Assembly (NCBI GenBank): GCA_013396655.1
Contig: WBMV01002658.1
Location: 1-64,000 of the forward strand
DNA: 64,000 nucleotides
Direction of reading: 5' to 3'
Source: Campylorhamphus procurvoides
Lineage: Eukaryota; Chordata; Aves; Passeriformes; Dendrocolaptidae
The notes beneath the pieces were generated by a model. It was not told the DNA's origin. It searched no databases and worked only from the letters and a program-made list of their open reading frames with translations. Shown here piece after piece: positions 1 to 12,100 of the stretch. The position numbers were made by a program, and so were the translations under genes. Every line of letters starts with the position of its first letter. Within the stretch, counting starts at the first letter, position 1.

Positions 1-32
1 ACTAATTCACCTGTGTTTTGGGGGCTCCTTAC

Positions 33-161
33 CCTGAGTTATTTTTGCAGACACCATTTCTGAGATGCGGGAGGTGAGTTTCTGGAAGAACTCTTCAGAG
101 CCAACATCAGCTAAAGAAATAGGGCTTTTGGGTACCCCTTCCCTACCAGCTTCCAGGTCTC
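33..161 (-). CDS. OBSCN: OBSCN exon w48: linker toward SH3
   Basis: 129 bp, phase 1-1, acceptor cttctgcag|GA, donor CAGG|GTAAGG. It encodes [10 protein letters not shown] and then [20 protein letters not shown] and MVSAKITQ, an amphipathic-looking helix found just ahead of the SH3 domain in obscurin. It is the last exon seen before the window edge. Confidence 0.88.
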
Positions 162-3100
162 CTGCAGAAGAGAGAAATTCCCATTAAGCTGGAGATAAAT
201 GTCAGTGCGAAGTCATCTCTTTTTCTGAGTAATTAAAGTTCTTGTGGAAGGAAGGTCTAATTTCCTCCCCTTACCTTCTCTTGTCTCAGAGGGTTGAATA
301 GCCCTGCAAGAGGAAGCAAAGCAGAGTTAAAAGTAAAAATGAGACCAAGGAGAGCTAAATAAGGACACATTGTCCCTTCTCCCACCTGGGAGGTGAGGGC
401 TGGGAATATCTGAGCTGGGAAGTTGTTGATGGACACCAGGAGCACTGGAAGAAGTGAGAACTGACTCCCCTGGGCACTGAAACTCTTGGGTGTCTTAGAC
501 TTGGAGACAAATCCACTCTGAGAATTCTTTTATTCCTGACTTTTATTTCAGCCTGGTGCTTGAGAAGACCCAGGGTGGGTTGCAGAACCATCTCCATGAT
601 GCTGCTGGGACTTTATCCCCAGGTGACACCGAACTGAGACTTCCCCAGGCAGAGACACCGTGTGGGGTCAGTCAGTTCTCAATGACATCTAAAGCCCAAC
701 AGTTCCAGTGTTTTCTTCAGGAAAGCCAAGTCTGGAGGATGTGTGGATTCTGTGACCTGCTCCCATCCCACCAGCCTGCCTGTGTGCTGGGAAACAACTC
801 TTTTAGTGGTACTGCCATGGCTTTGAGGTCCAAAGAGTCCTTCCTTACACTGACAGCTTTTCCCAGCACCAGATGAATTCCTGGCAGCAGGAAAAGGGCA
901 GGAGATTACACTGTCAACATGGACATGAAGAACCACCACCATCTACTTGTGTCTCTTGAGGAGATCTTGTGGGATTTCCCAAGACTAAAGCTCCTGATGT
1001 CCTGAGCTCTTTGGAGGTAGTGTATAAACTTCCATTTCCCAAGTTTCTCTGGCCTAATCCTCCCTTAGCACAAAGGGAGCAGGAGGAAGCTCAGCCCATC
1101 TGGTAAATGAGAAATCCCACCTCGCTGAGGGGATGCCACCAGCCTTGGGAGGGGTTGCAGTGGAACAGCTGAAGTCACACTGCAGCTTCCTCCCCTTCCT
1201 TCTCACTTTAGGAGAAGACTGGTCAAGCTTTTTAGGCCAGAAGCCAATTTGTGTGCAGGTGGTATCACTTTCCAGACTCTCTCTGCCTAATATGCAAATC
1301 AGGAGTGGTGAATTGAGGAAATTGTTGTTCAGGTGCATTTGTGAACAATGAATTTGGCAAATAGACCCTTTTCATCTACTTTTGCTGTGACATGTCAGTG
1401 TATTTCAATATGGGCATGTAATTTGACACTGTGATTTTTTTTGGTATTCTGCTTAGGTGATGAAAAAGCCCCCAATATTTTATATGACCTACCCAGATTT
1501 ATTTATTTATTAACTTTGATCCCAGTTCCAGCCCTCCCTGATCATCAGGAATAAATGTCTGACCTTGATATTGGATATAGCATTGATGCAGCATTTTCCA
1601 TCCTTGGATGGCCCAGCACTTACCCCAGTGTGGTCATGATGGCTTCGGACACCATCACCCTCTCCTGGGTCAGAACTTCAGCCTCTTTCACTGCAAGATT
1701 GAGGGGGTGGCATTAGAGGACAGAAGGCAGAGAAAGCCCTTTTTATGCAGTGCTGGATCTGCATTCTCCCCATTCCCACTCCTTCCATGCCCAGAGTTTG
1801 CTCCTCTCCCTGTTCATGGAGACACAGCATTGCCCCATTTCCCTGCCCAGGCTCTGCTCCCAGAGCTCTTGGTCCAGTCAAAATGTGGGATGCAAAGGAA
1901 GGACAACTGGAAAAGGGGGGCCTTTCCAGTGCTGTGCCCACTCCCAGGCTGTATTTGCTTTTCCCTCATCTTGCTGAAGGAATTGTGCCAGGAGAGGGCC
2001 TGGAAAGCTCTGGGAAAGGGAAATCAAATGCTTTTATCTGCCTTTGGGCAATTCTACAATGCAAAATACCTTTACAGAGTGAAGCACTCAAAATAATATT
2101 TTAAAAGGTGTGTTTTTCTAGTTATTTGACATTGCCTTTCTTTCTTTTCAATTTTTTCATTCCGGAGACTTGTCTTCTGTTTATACAGAAAAGATGCTGC
2201 TGTTAATACAAGACAGAACCTGAAATCTAAACTATTCTAGAAATAAAGAGTGCAAACATTTGCAAGACAAGGAAAGTCATGGCTAATCTTGAAAAAAATA
2301 CATTTTTCGGTGCGTTATTCCATCATTTCCTTCCAGGCCACACTTGTTTTTTTCTCTCAGGCACTGCATTAAAAGGGAAATTCAGACAAAGTGTTTGTGC
2401 TGAGACAAAGATTTACCATCTGCAACCTCCAGGTTGGCCGTGCAGATGGACTGGCCAGCCTTGTTGGTGGCAATGCACGTGTAAGCTCCACTGTACTTCT
2501 TCTTTACATCCAGCAGGATCAGGCTGTGGTGCATGTTGGAGCTGGCAAGTTTGTACCCAGGGGTGTCTGCTTTGATCCACAGGATGTCCTCTCGAGACTC
2601 CTCCTTCACCCAAGTGATAGTTGGTGGGGGGTGTCCTAAAGGAAAACCAAACAAGGAGCTTTAACCTTGCCAATTGAGTTCTTTCCTCACAAACGTGAGC
2701 CCTGCTGTGAATAAATGTTGGTTTGTGCCATTTCCAGCAATAACAGGCATAATGTGCAATAAAAGGAACACAAACCATTTGACAGCACATTTAGAAGGGT
2801 GTTAAATCTTTTTTATAAAACCAAAACTGTTAATAAATCTTCACAAGGGTAATAAGTCCTATATAATAAGTAATAAGGGTAATAAGGGTTATTGTCCCTG
2901 TTTTTACATGCAGGAAAATGGAGGTGAAGATGAAGGAGATGTTTTTCTATAAAGTCCCTTTGTAGGTGATGTAAATTGGGGGTAGAATCCCAAATTTCAG
3001 ACACAGGAGATGAGGTTACAATGACTTGGGGCAGAGACACAAGGTATAAACCCACTTACCTTCAACTTTCACAGATAACGTGATGCTTGCACCTTTTTTC

Positions 3101-6100
3101 ACCTTTTTATTAGTAAATCTTTCTAGGAACCTTGGCGGTATCAGCTGCTCATGGGGATCTGAAAATGATATCAGTGATGAAACACGGTGAGTTTTGACTG
3201 AGAAATCCCTGGGGGTTCTGTTATCACCTGCTCTGGTTCCTCTCACCTGTTTTGGATGGCTCCTCTTTCTCATAAGGATCTGCAAAAACAGGAGAAAAAA
3301 ACAAAATGAAAAATACAATTAACTTTCAACTCATGATCTGCAGAAAAAAATAACCCCAGAGGCGACCCCTTGCTGGAGATCACCCAAAAACGTTCATATG
3401 ACTTATAAGAGGTCCTCAGGTTTAATAAAATGAACTTTGCAAGTTAAAGAAACTGGACAGGAATAAAATGCATGTTCCTGAGACAACAGTCTAACCACAG
3501 AGAAGTCACAAGTCTCATCTTCCTAAACAGTAAATTGACAAGTGAACCAAAACTAAAGCATATCATCTTTTATCTACAGCCTTCCCCCCTCCTTTGAGTT
3601 CCCTTTGAGGCTTCATCAGAAAAAATAACTTCATAAAATGGAAAAAGACACTGAAATAGAGAAAAGCAAGTGCCAAAAAGAGACCAATGCCCACCTTTGA
3701 CCACCAGCCTGGCCGAGGAATAAGCAGAGCCAGCAGAGTTGATGACAAATATCAGGTACTGCCCAGCATCTGCCTTGGTGACGTCCCGGATTTCCAGCGA
3801 GTGGAACTCCTGCCTGTCGGTCTTCAGGATCCGATCCGAGGCCTTCAGGGGCTGCCCGTTCTTGAACCAGTAGAGGCGAGGCTGGGGGTACCCTGTGAGG
3901 AGCAGTCACACACATGGAGAACACCATTCCTTGGCAACGTCCATTTGGGAGCATCTCCACACAGGCAAGGAATCCCCAGCTCTGCCCAGAGCTCCTGTTC
4001 CAAGGGTTTACCCAACTAGGATTGCCTAAAAATTCATTATTTATCTATTATTATCCTGTTTCCTCAGTTTCTGACACTTCCCAAGTGCAAATTCTTTACC
4101 CAAGCAACGCTTGGGGCTGGTTTGAAAGGCACACAAGGAGAAAAGTTGATGCCAGATCGGTTCTTATAATTATTATGGACAGCAATAGGGCAAACCAGGA
4201 AAATCTCTACCCCTCCCTGCCACAGTCAACACCAGGAAGATGTTTTTGCAGTTTTGGGGTTGTGGCAGCAACCCCTTCATAGAGCAAGATATTTAATTTA
4301 TTTAAGAGGATAAAGGCCACCATCACTCTTTTATTACTGTCATCCCTTATTGCTCCTGTGCTCAGGGAAACACAGAACTCAGCTTTCAGAAGCAGATGCC
4401 TGTAATTATGCTTGGAGACACTTAATGTGCCCAAGTTTGCTGCGAAAGTCAATGTTCATCACCATGGCCACGTTCTCCATGTTCTCTCTGCTGGTTTGTG
4501 AAGTCTTCGGGCAAGAGGCACAGATTTGGGCCACACAAGAAGAGCACCTTGGAAAACCTTGTCCAGCACTTCAATGTGACATCAGGCCTGGAAAAGTGGC
4601 CATACTGTGGGATCCACTCACCTTTCACCTTCAGGTGAAATTTAGCCAGTGATGCTCCAGGGGCCACGTGAATATCATGGAGCTCATCAAAGATCTGGGG
4701 CAGCTGCTCCTCCTCAGTGGTGGATTCCTCCTGTTCTCGGCTAAGAAAGAAGGCAGAGAAGGGTTAGGAACCAGTGACCTATTTTAAATTAATTCTGACT
4801 GTGGGGTTTGGCATCGTGTCAGCACATTCAGCACCCTCTGATATTAAAATAACGGAGAGGAAGCACCCAGGCTTGCCTGAAGGCAGGCAGAGCAAGTCAG
4901 CACGTGATAAATGTCCAGCTGGTGCAGTTCTTGCACCTCAGCTGGTTTTTCTGGCCCTCTGTGACATTAAAGTGGCCCTGCTGGACAGGGTAAAACCAGG
5001 CTTGACTTAAATATGTGTATTGATGTCATCAAGTCAGAAGCTGGAGTGAGAGTTTGTTGTTTTACCTTGAAATATATTCTTTGGCACTGTAATAAGAGGA
5101 TGTCTCTGTTGCATCTGCTGCTGTCTCATAGTCAGTGCTGGTCACTGTCAAAGGCAAAAAGATGTGGTTTCCATAATCTGAGCTTTGAAAGTATTTTTTA
5201 CCTATTATAATTCCTGCTATAATAAGTAAGTAGGGGGATTACAGTTCCTCCACTAATTTAAGTGATTGGTAGGTGGAATTCACACTTCTACTGCAGCAGG
5301 ACCTCACATGACCCTGGATTATGGAAACCCCTGGATTTATCTGAAAACCTTTGCTCCGAGGCTCGTCTTGGAGTTGGCAAAACCCACCTGAACCCAAAAG
5401 GCAAAACCCACCTGAACCCAAGAGACAAAACCCACCTGAACCCAAGAGGCAAAACCCACCTGAACCCAAGAGGCAAAACCCACCTGAACCCAAGAGGCAA
5501 AACCCACCCGAACCCAAGAGACAAAACCCACCTGAACCAAGGAGTGTTACAAGTAAAACACTTTGTGGGCAACACATTTAAAAAAGAAAAATGTGAATGA
5601 TGTTTTTCTTGGTGTGAGGGGGGGAATAAAATTATCCACCTCTCTGCAAAACTCCCTTCCCTTGTTTTCCCTACAGCGATTTGAGACTTACACTCCACTC
5701 GAAGCTCAGCCTTGGTCGAAGCCACCCCCATGTTGTTCTCGGCGAGGCAGCGATACACGCCCATGTCAGTGGGGACCACGGCGGTGATGATGAGCTGGTG
5801 ACACCCTTCCTGGTCCTCATTGATCATGTAGTGGTCATTTTCTTCAATAGCTTTCCCATCCTTGAACCAGCGAACGGTGGGAAGTGGTTTGCCGATGACG
5901 ATGCAGTCAAAGCTGACCGGGTATCCATCCTGGACCTCTTGGTTCTGGAGCTCAGTCATGAACATGGGAGCTGAATGGGGGCAGTTGGAGAGAAGAAAGG
6001 GAGAACTTGAGTTAAAAGGTGGTTTTGGAGTGCCCAGTGCCTGAAGACTTCAGGTTTCTGGGGGTTTTAATTGCAGAGTGGAAAATTCCATCATTTTCTT

Positions 6101-9100
6101 TATGGAAACAGTCAAGAAGGAACTTCCTGACACACCCTATGAAGATATTCCATGAGCACTGCAAGACCATGGCTGCCAACTGGGCATTGTCTCTGCTCCT
6201 CTCCTTGCCAAAATGCCTTGTCTCCCTCTAATGGTCTCTCTCTATAAATGGTTTCATTTATTTAATTATAATGATCGCAGCATTTATGGCCATGTTACTG
6301 TAATAGGAGACATTGATATTGTGAGAAGCAGCCTTGTAGATAAATCCATACTTTACAACCCTCCCTTCAGCACTAAAATCCTTTCTCTCCCTCTAAATGA
6401 GGCAGAAGAAAAAGTCCATTATTTTTCCAAAAGTGAAAAGTTTCCAGAAAAATATCTGCACCAAATGAAGCAAAAAAAAATCCCAAAAAACCCCAAACAA
6501 AACAAAGGTTTTTTGGAGTTCCTTGAGAGTGAAAAGATAATATTTTGACCTTCTCCAGCAGCCTTTTCATGGACAAAGAAAAGGAATCCTCAAGGCTTGC
6601 CACACCTACCTGTATCAGAAGTCAGCAAAGGTGGTGGAGGTCTCGCAGCCGGGGGGGCAAACTTCCCAAAAGTGGGTGGTGACGCCTTCCCAATGCGCAG
6701 CTCGACTTTCTTAGGGCCTTGCTCCAGAATGTCGATCTCCACGGGGATCCCCAGGGCCCCAAACATCTCCCTGAACCGCGTGGCAGCTGTTTTGGCCTCG
6801 GACAAGACTTCGAACTTGATGTAGATGTACTGCTCGTCCTCCCGGTACGTCTGGTGGTCCACCACATCGACATCCCCTTCGTCGGCGCTGACAAAGAGCT
6901 CCTCCTCCACGTCGGAGATCTCCGTGGAGATCTTGGCCCTGAAGAGCCTGTGGAGTCTCCTTCCTGCCTTTCGGAAGGCGTCGTCCAGCTCGCTGCCAGA
7001 CGAGCTCTCCGTCTCGCTGTCCGTGCTTTGCTTCGCCGGCTTCTTGTGAAGAACCTGAGGCTCCTCAGCACCAACCACCACCTTGGCGCTGTGGGAAATC
7101 TTGCCAAACTTGTTGGAGGCCTCACAGGTGTATCTGCCAGCGTCTTTCCTGTCCAGGCCAGCGATGATCAGTGAGCAGGTGCCGTCGCTGTAGTTGTCTA
7201 TGTGATAGTAGCGACCGTCCGAGAGCTCCTCCCCATCCTTCAGCCATCGGACGTTCATGTCAGACTTGCTGTGGGCCACACATTCCAGGTGGAGAGTGCT
7301 CCCAGGCTCGCCTGAGAAGTCCTTGAAGGTCTCGGTAAACACTGGGCACTCTTGCTGCTTGATCTCTTTCCTGACTTTGTAGCCTTTGAAAGCAGCTTGG
7401 ATCTTCACGGCAGCCTTGTTCATGGAAGGGTCATCCAAATCTGGCAGCTCTGGTTTGGCCGGTTTGGCAGCTGTGGTGGTCACCACAGTCTCCACGCTGG
7501 ATTGCTCCCACTGTTTCCATAACTTGCCCGTGGAGGTGGACTGAACCTTGCTGGTAACACTGACACTCGCCTTGCCAGCTTTCTTTTTTAGGTAGTTCAC
7601 CAGGGAAGGTGTCCCAGCTCTAGACTCATCATCTGAGCTCGTGAAAGAGAAATCTGCTTCTCCTGTCCTGGCCAGCTCGTCACATGTGGAATACTCCTCT
7701 GAGTAGTAATGAGACATCTCTGCTTCCTCCTTCCTCAGCTTCTGCAGCTTCTCGTCCTCCTCAGGCACCTCGGTGATGGAATCCAAGGTGGGCTCCCGGC
7801 TCATCCGGCGCTTCTTGGCCAGGGCTTCCCACAGGAGGTGAAGATCTCCCTCCTGAGCAGCCTCAGGGGGCAAGCTGGGCTGGACCTGGCCATCCACCAG
7901 CTCTTCTGGCTGGCCTGCAGGAGGTGCTTCCCTGGCCATCTCCTTGAGCATCGTTGTTGTGGGAACTGGGGAGAATTAAATGGGTGAGATGTTGCAAGGC
8001 AAAGACTGTGAGAACACTCTGAGGAACATGGAAAAGTTATTCTAAAGGCTGAGCACAGGAGAACCAGTGGCATCTACCTGAGCATTCTGCTGGGAACAAA
8101 AAGGGGAATTTACACAATCACACACAACGGGGAAGGTTGGAAGGGACCGCTGAAGGTCATCAGGTCCAACCTGCTCAAGAAGAGCACGTTGCTCAGGACT
8201 GGGTCCAGATGGCTTTTGAATATCTCCAGAGAAGGAGACTCCATAAGCTCTCTGGGAAGTTAATATGGCTGGATATGGGCCTGGGGGACCTGTTCTTTGA
8301 GCAGGGTGGTGGACCACACCATCTTCAGAAGTCCTTTCCAAACTCAACTACCCTGTGATTCTATGCATGCACTTCAAACACAGCCAAACACCAATTTTTT
8401 TCTTGTTATTCCTTGCATATTTAAACCAAATAAATAAATTTCTGCACCTTTCCAATGTTGCAGTTCCTGAACACCCAGTTAAGACTGCCAGTAGAGCCTT
8501 GAAAGCCATTCAGGCCCATCCTATCTTATAGGTAGACAGGACTTCACTGTTTGTCTTGAAGACATCTCCAGTGGCTACACTGGGAGATGGGACTCCCACC
8601 TCACATGGACACACCTCACCTGCCTATCTGGATGTGTCCAAGTCTGAAGGTTGTGACACATTCACTCGCCTCTCCATAGTGCCCATTGCCTTTAGAGAAG
8701 GTCCAGGTTGTCTGGGACATCCACAGAACACCCTAAAGCACCTCAAAAGGCACCAAAACCCCACGTAGGGGCAATGGTGTCACACCTTAAATTTCTGTGT
8801 AAAGAAAGTCTTATCTGAGCAACTTGAAACTCTTTGGGATGCAGAAACACACTGGGCAACCCCCAAAAGGAAAATAACAACTCTTTGTGGATTGTTGTCA
8901 GGGCTCATAAAAGAAAACAAATTCCAGCTCAAGCCACTTCCAGTGCTCCTGGAAATCCATAACAGACAGCACAGGAATGCACACTCTGTACCTTCAAGAC
9001 ACAAGCTGGCAACAGATTTGACTCCTGGAGAAGCCATGCAGGTGTAGGTGTCCTGATCTTCAGGTTTAAATCCATGGATTATGAGCATCTGCTTTGTTCC

Positions 9101-12100
9101 ATCAGAGAGGATCTCGTATCTCCCTCCAGCTTTTATCTGCTCCTTCCCTTTGAACCACGTCACTCTGTCCTCAGTTTCACTGGACAAGGTGCACTCCAAG
9201 CGAGCCACCCCTCCTTCTGTGACTGATCCTCCCACCAAAGGTTGGGTGACCGTAACTGGAGGCTCTGCAAGGACAGAAAGGAAGTGAATTGACACAAAGA
9301 GCAAATCATAATGCGGCTTTGAGGCACTTGGGATCACTCTCTGAAATATCCAAGCACCCCATTCATCATTTATAGATTCACCAGAGTTGTAGACAATCCA
9401 AAGACTGGCAGAATCCAAAGTTTCCACTCCCCAAGATAATATCCCAATAACTTTCCAAGCTCTCCCAGTGGTTAAACCAGCTCCATGTAAAGACAGACAT
9501 GCAGAAGTGCTTGCATTTCTCACATTCCTGTGGTTGCTTGCTGGTCTTCATTTACCCATCCCCCGTATTCAAGCAGTTCTACAGATTTCTAAGAGATCCT
9601 AAATATTTAAAAGTGAGGCAGTTCTGATGTAAGACAGGAAAGAAACCGTAAAACCAATAAAAAAGATTATTCCGAGCAGCGTTCATCCCAGCCTTGGAAT
9701 ATTCACACTAACTTAGAGTAAAAGTTACAAAAAAGCATAAAGGATTTAAAAATAAAAATGCTTTCCTTTGGAAGGACACCTCTCAGTGGGATGGAGCTTG
9801 GGTGACAGCGACACTCAGAATGAAGCTGTGGCAAGTGCATTAAACACGGAGGGCTTGGTTGGGGTATCCCAAATTCCCAAAGCAGCAGATCCCTGAGCAG
9901 GATCTGCCCTTCAGGAGGAGGGAACCACTGCCCAAGACGTCTTGGGTTTGGCACAGACAAAGCCAGCATGTGCAGAGTCATCAGGGTCCAGCACTGGCTG
10001 TTGTTCTGCTGTGAAAACATCACTGTGTGTCTGAGCCTTAAACAAAAGAGGATTTTTAAATTATTTTTTTTTCTCTCTGAGGAATTTTTTTGGCTTTCAG
10101 CTCTCACAAGAAAAAGTTTCAAGAAAGGAAAGACTGAGGGAGCAACTCCCAATCCCGCTGTATCTTCCAAAGTTCCCCCAGCAGACAGCAAAGGAACTGT
10201 GTCCTCCAGCATTTCTTTGTGGAGGGCATTGAAAAAGAGAAATAGTGCAATAAGAGAGAAAGATGGGTGAAGAAGACAACATTGCCCACGCCCTGCAGGG
10301 TCTTGGCTGCCCCAAACGCATTCCAACATGCTCCTTTTGCCTCATCCCGTGCCAGCTCCACCAGCAGTGGACCTCATGGTGATGCAGTGCAGGCTGTGCA
10401 GGTTCTTGGGAGGAAAGAAGTGTTTGAGCTCTAACAACGGAGCAGGTTTTCTTTCCCACCTCCCTCGTGTTGGCAGCCAAGCACTGGAGATGCTGCAGGG
10501 TGAACTCTACCAGGAGATGCCTGCAATGGGTGAAGAAGGCATGCCATGCAAAGAGAAGGTCCACAGCAGCTTGCAGTCCTGCCTGGGGCATCTCCATCCT
10601 CACCTATGAGCACCGTCTGAGGGAAGTGCAGCGCCTCGCTGGCCCCAACTCTATTTATGGCCGACACACGGAATCTGTAGGGTTCCCCTGGGGCCAGGCC
10701 ATCCACTGTCAGCTCCGTGGTTGGGATAATGGCCTCGCTGCAGGGCTGCCAGCCCACTCCTGGGATCTTCCTCTCCACGTTGTAGCCCAGGATGTCGCAG
10801 CCGCCGTCGCTCAGCGGTTTGAGCCAGGACAGGGTGACAGAGTGGCTGCTCTGGCTCAAAACTGCGGGTTCCTCGGGTGGGTCGGGGTGGGCTGAGGGCA
10901 CAACAGAGGTGCTGTGATGTACCACATGAGCAGTAATGGCACTGGAGAAACCAAGGGCCTTCTACAAGCCACGAGGAGGAAGCACAACAGGTTTGTGATG
11001 TTGGGTGTAAAGTCATCGTAAAGTCATGCCCAGGACTGTGAGAAAAACCAGAGTTTTCCTTTTTCTGCCCTTTTCTACACAAACATTCATTTCCCAACTC
11101 TCATCTCACGTGCTTAATGCCATATATTGTGATTTTTTTCCTCCTGGTTTGCCCCACCCAGCTGAAAATAAAGATAACCCTGCACTGCCTGTATCATCAA
11201 GGAATTTCGCTGCAGACTCCAAGAACATTTGGGCCTTGATTATGTTTATTTTAGGTCTGGCCTAAATGGAAATCAAGGTATTTTTGGACTAAAGAGTAAC
11301 TCTAGTGTTTTAATAGCAAATCACTCAGTTTCTGTGTCACTGTGAGACATGTCACAGCATCAGGCAATAACAAATAATGACATCATGGGAGTGGCCTGGT
11401 GTCCAACCAGACTGGTTACTGCCAATCATGGAAACACAGAACATTTTGGGTGGGAAGGGACCTTAAAAATCATCTAGTTCTAACCCCCATACTCAGGACA
11501 CTGGAAAATGTCCCTCATTTAAATTATATTTTGGCTTAGAAGTCCAAAATAATCATTTTAGTCTTCAAGCTCAAGGCATTTCCCAGGTAAATGACCTGCC
11601 ACGAGGTACCAATCTAAAGAATTAAAGGCAAATACGGTCAACAGCCAGTTCTTCAATTCTGGACACAGCAAAAATAACAAAAAAGCTTCTTTTCTCTGTT
11701 GGCAGCCAAATTTTATACTGAAAAATTCTGTCAGCAAGAGTAGCTCGTGAGGAATGCATTTTGGAAGTCCTAAAATGCAGGTGCCCAAAATAAGATGCAG
11801 ATGATTGAAATCTGTTTCATGGATGTCCCACACATGGAGAGTTTAATATGGAATTCATTAATCTGGAAAACTGCCCTGCCCTTGAGTTGATTAACAGACT
11901 ACAAAGATTGATTAACAGATTACAAAGACTTCTTTGGTGTCCTGGATAATTTTTCCACATGGACTGGAGCTCAGCTCCCTCCTGCACACACATTTGTGGA
12001 GGGTGATGTCGAACTCTGAGAGAATTGATTTTCCTTGGATTCTGTGCTGCATTTTACAAGAGACTGCAGCTCAAGAAAGTTGGTGAGCATCTCTACCATC

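Noticed and set aside
5239..5600. Repeat proteins ([16 protein letters not shown]) in several frames
   Set aside because: A 24-bp minisatellite keeps every frame open; it is intronic and has no coding signal.
7709..7951. Start of a separate short obscurin at the Met of exon w38
   Set aside because: The frame continues upstream through a good acceptor in the expected phase. An internal promoter cannot be ruled out but nothing supports it.
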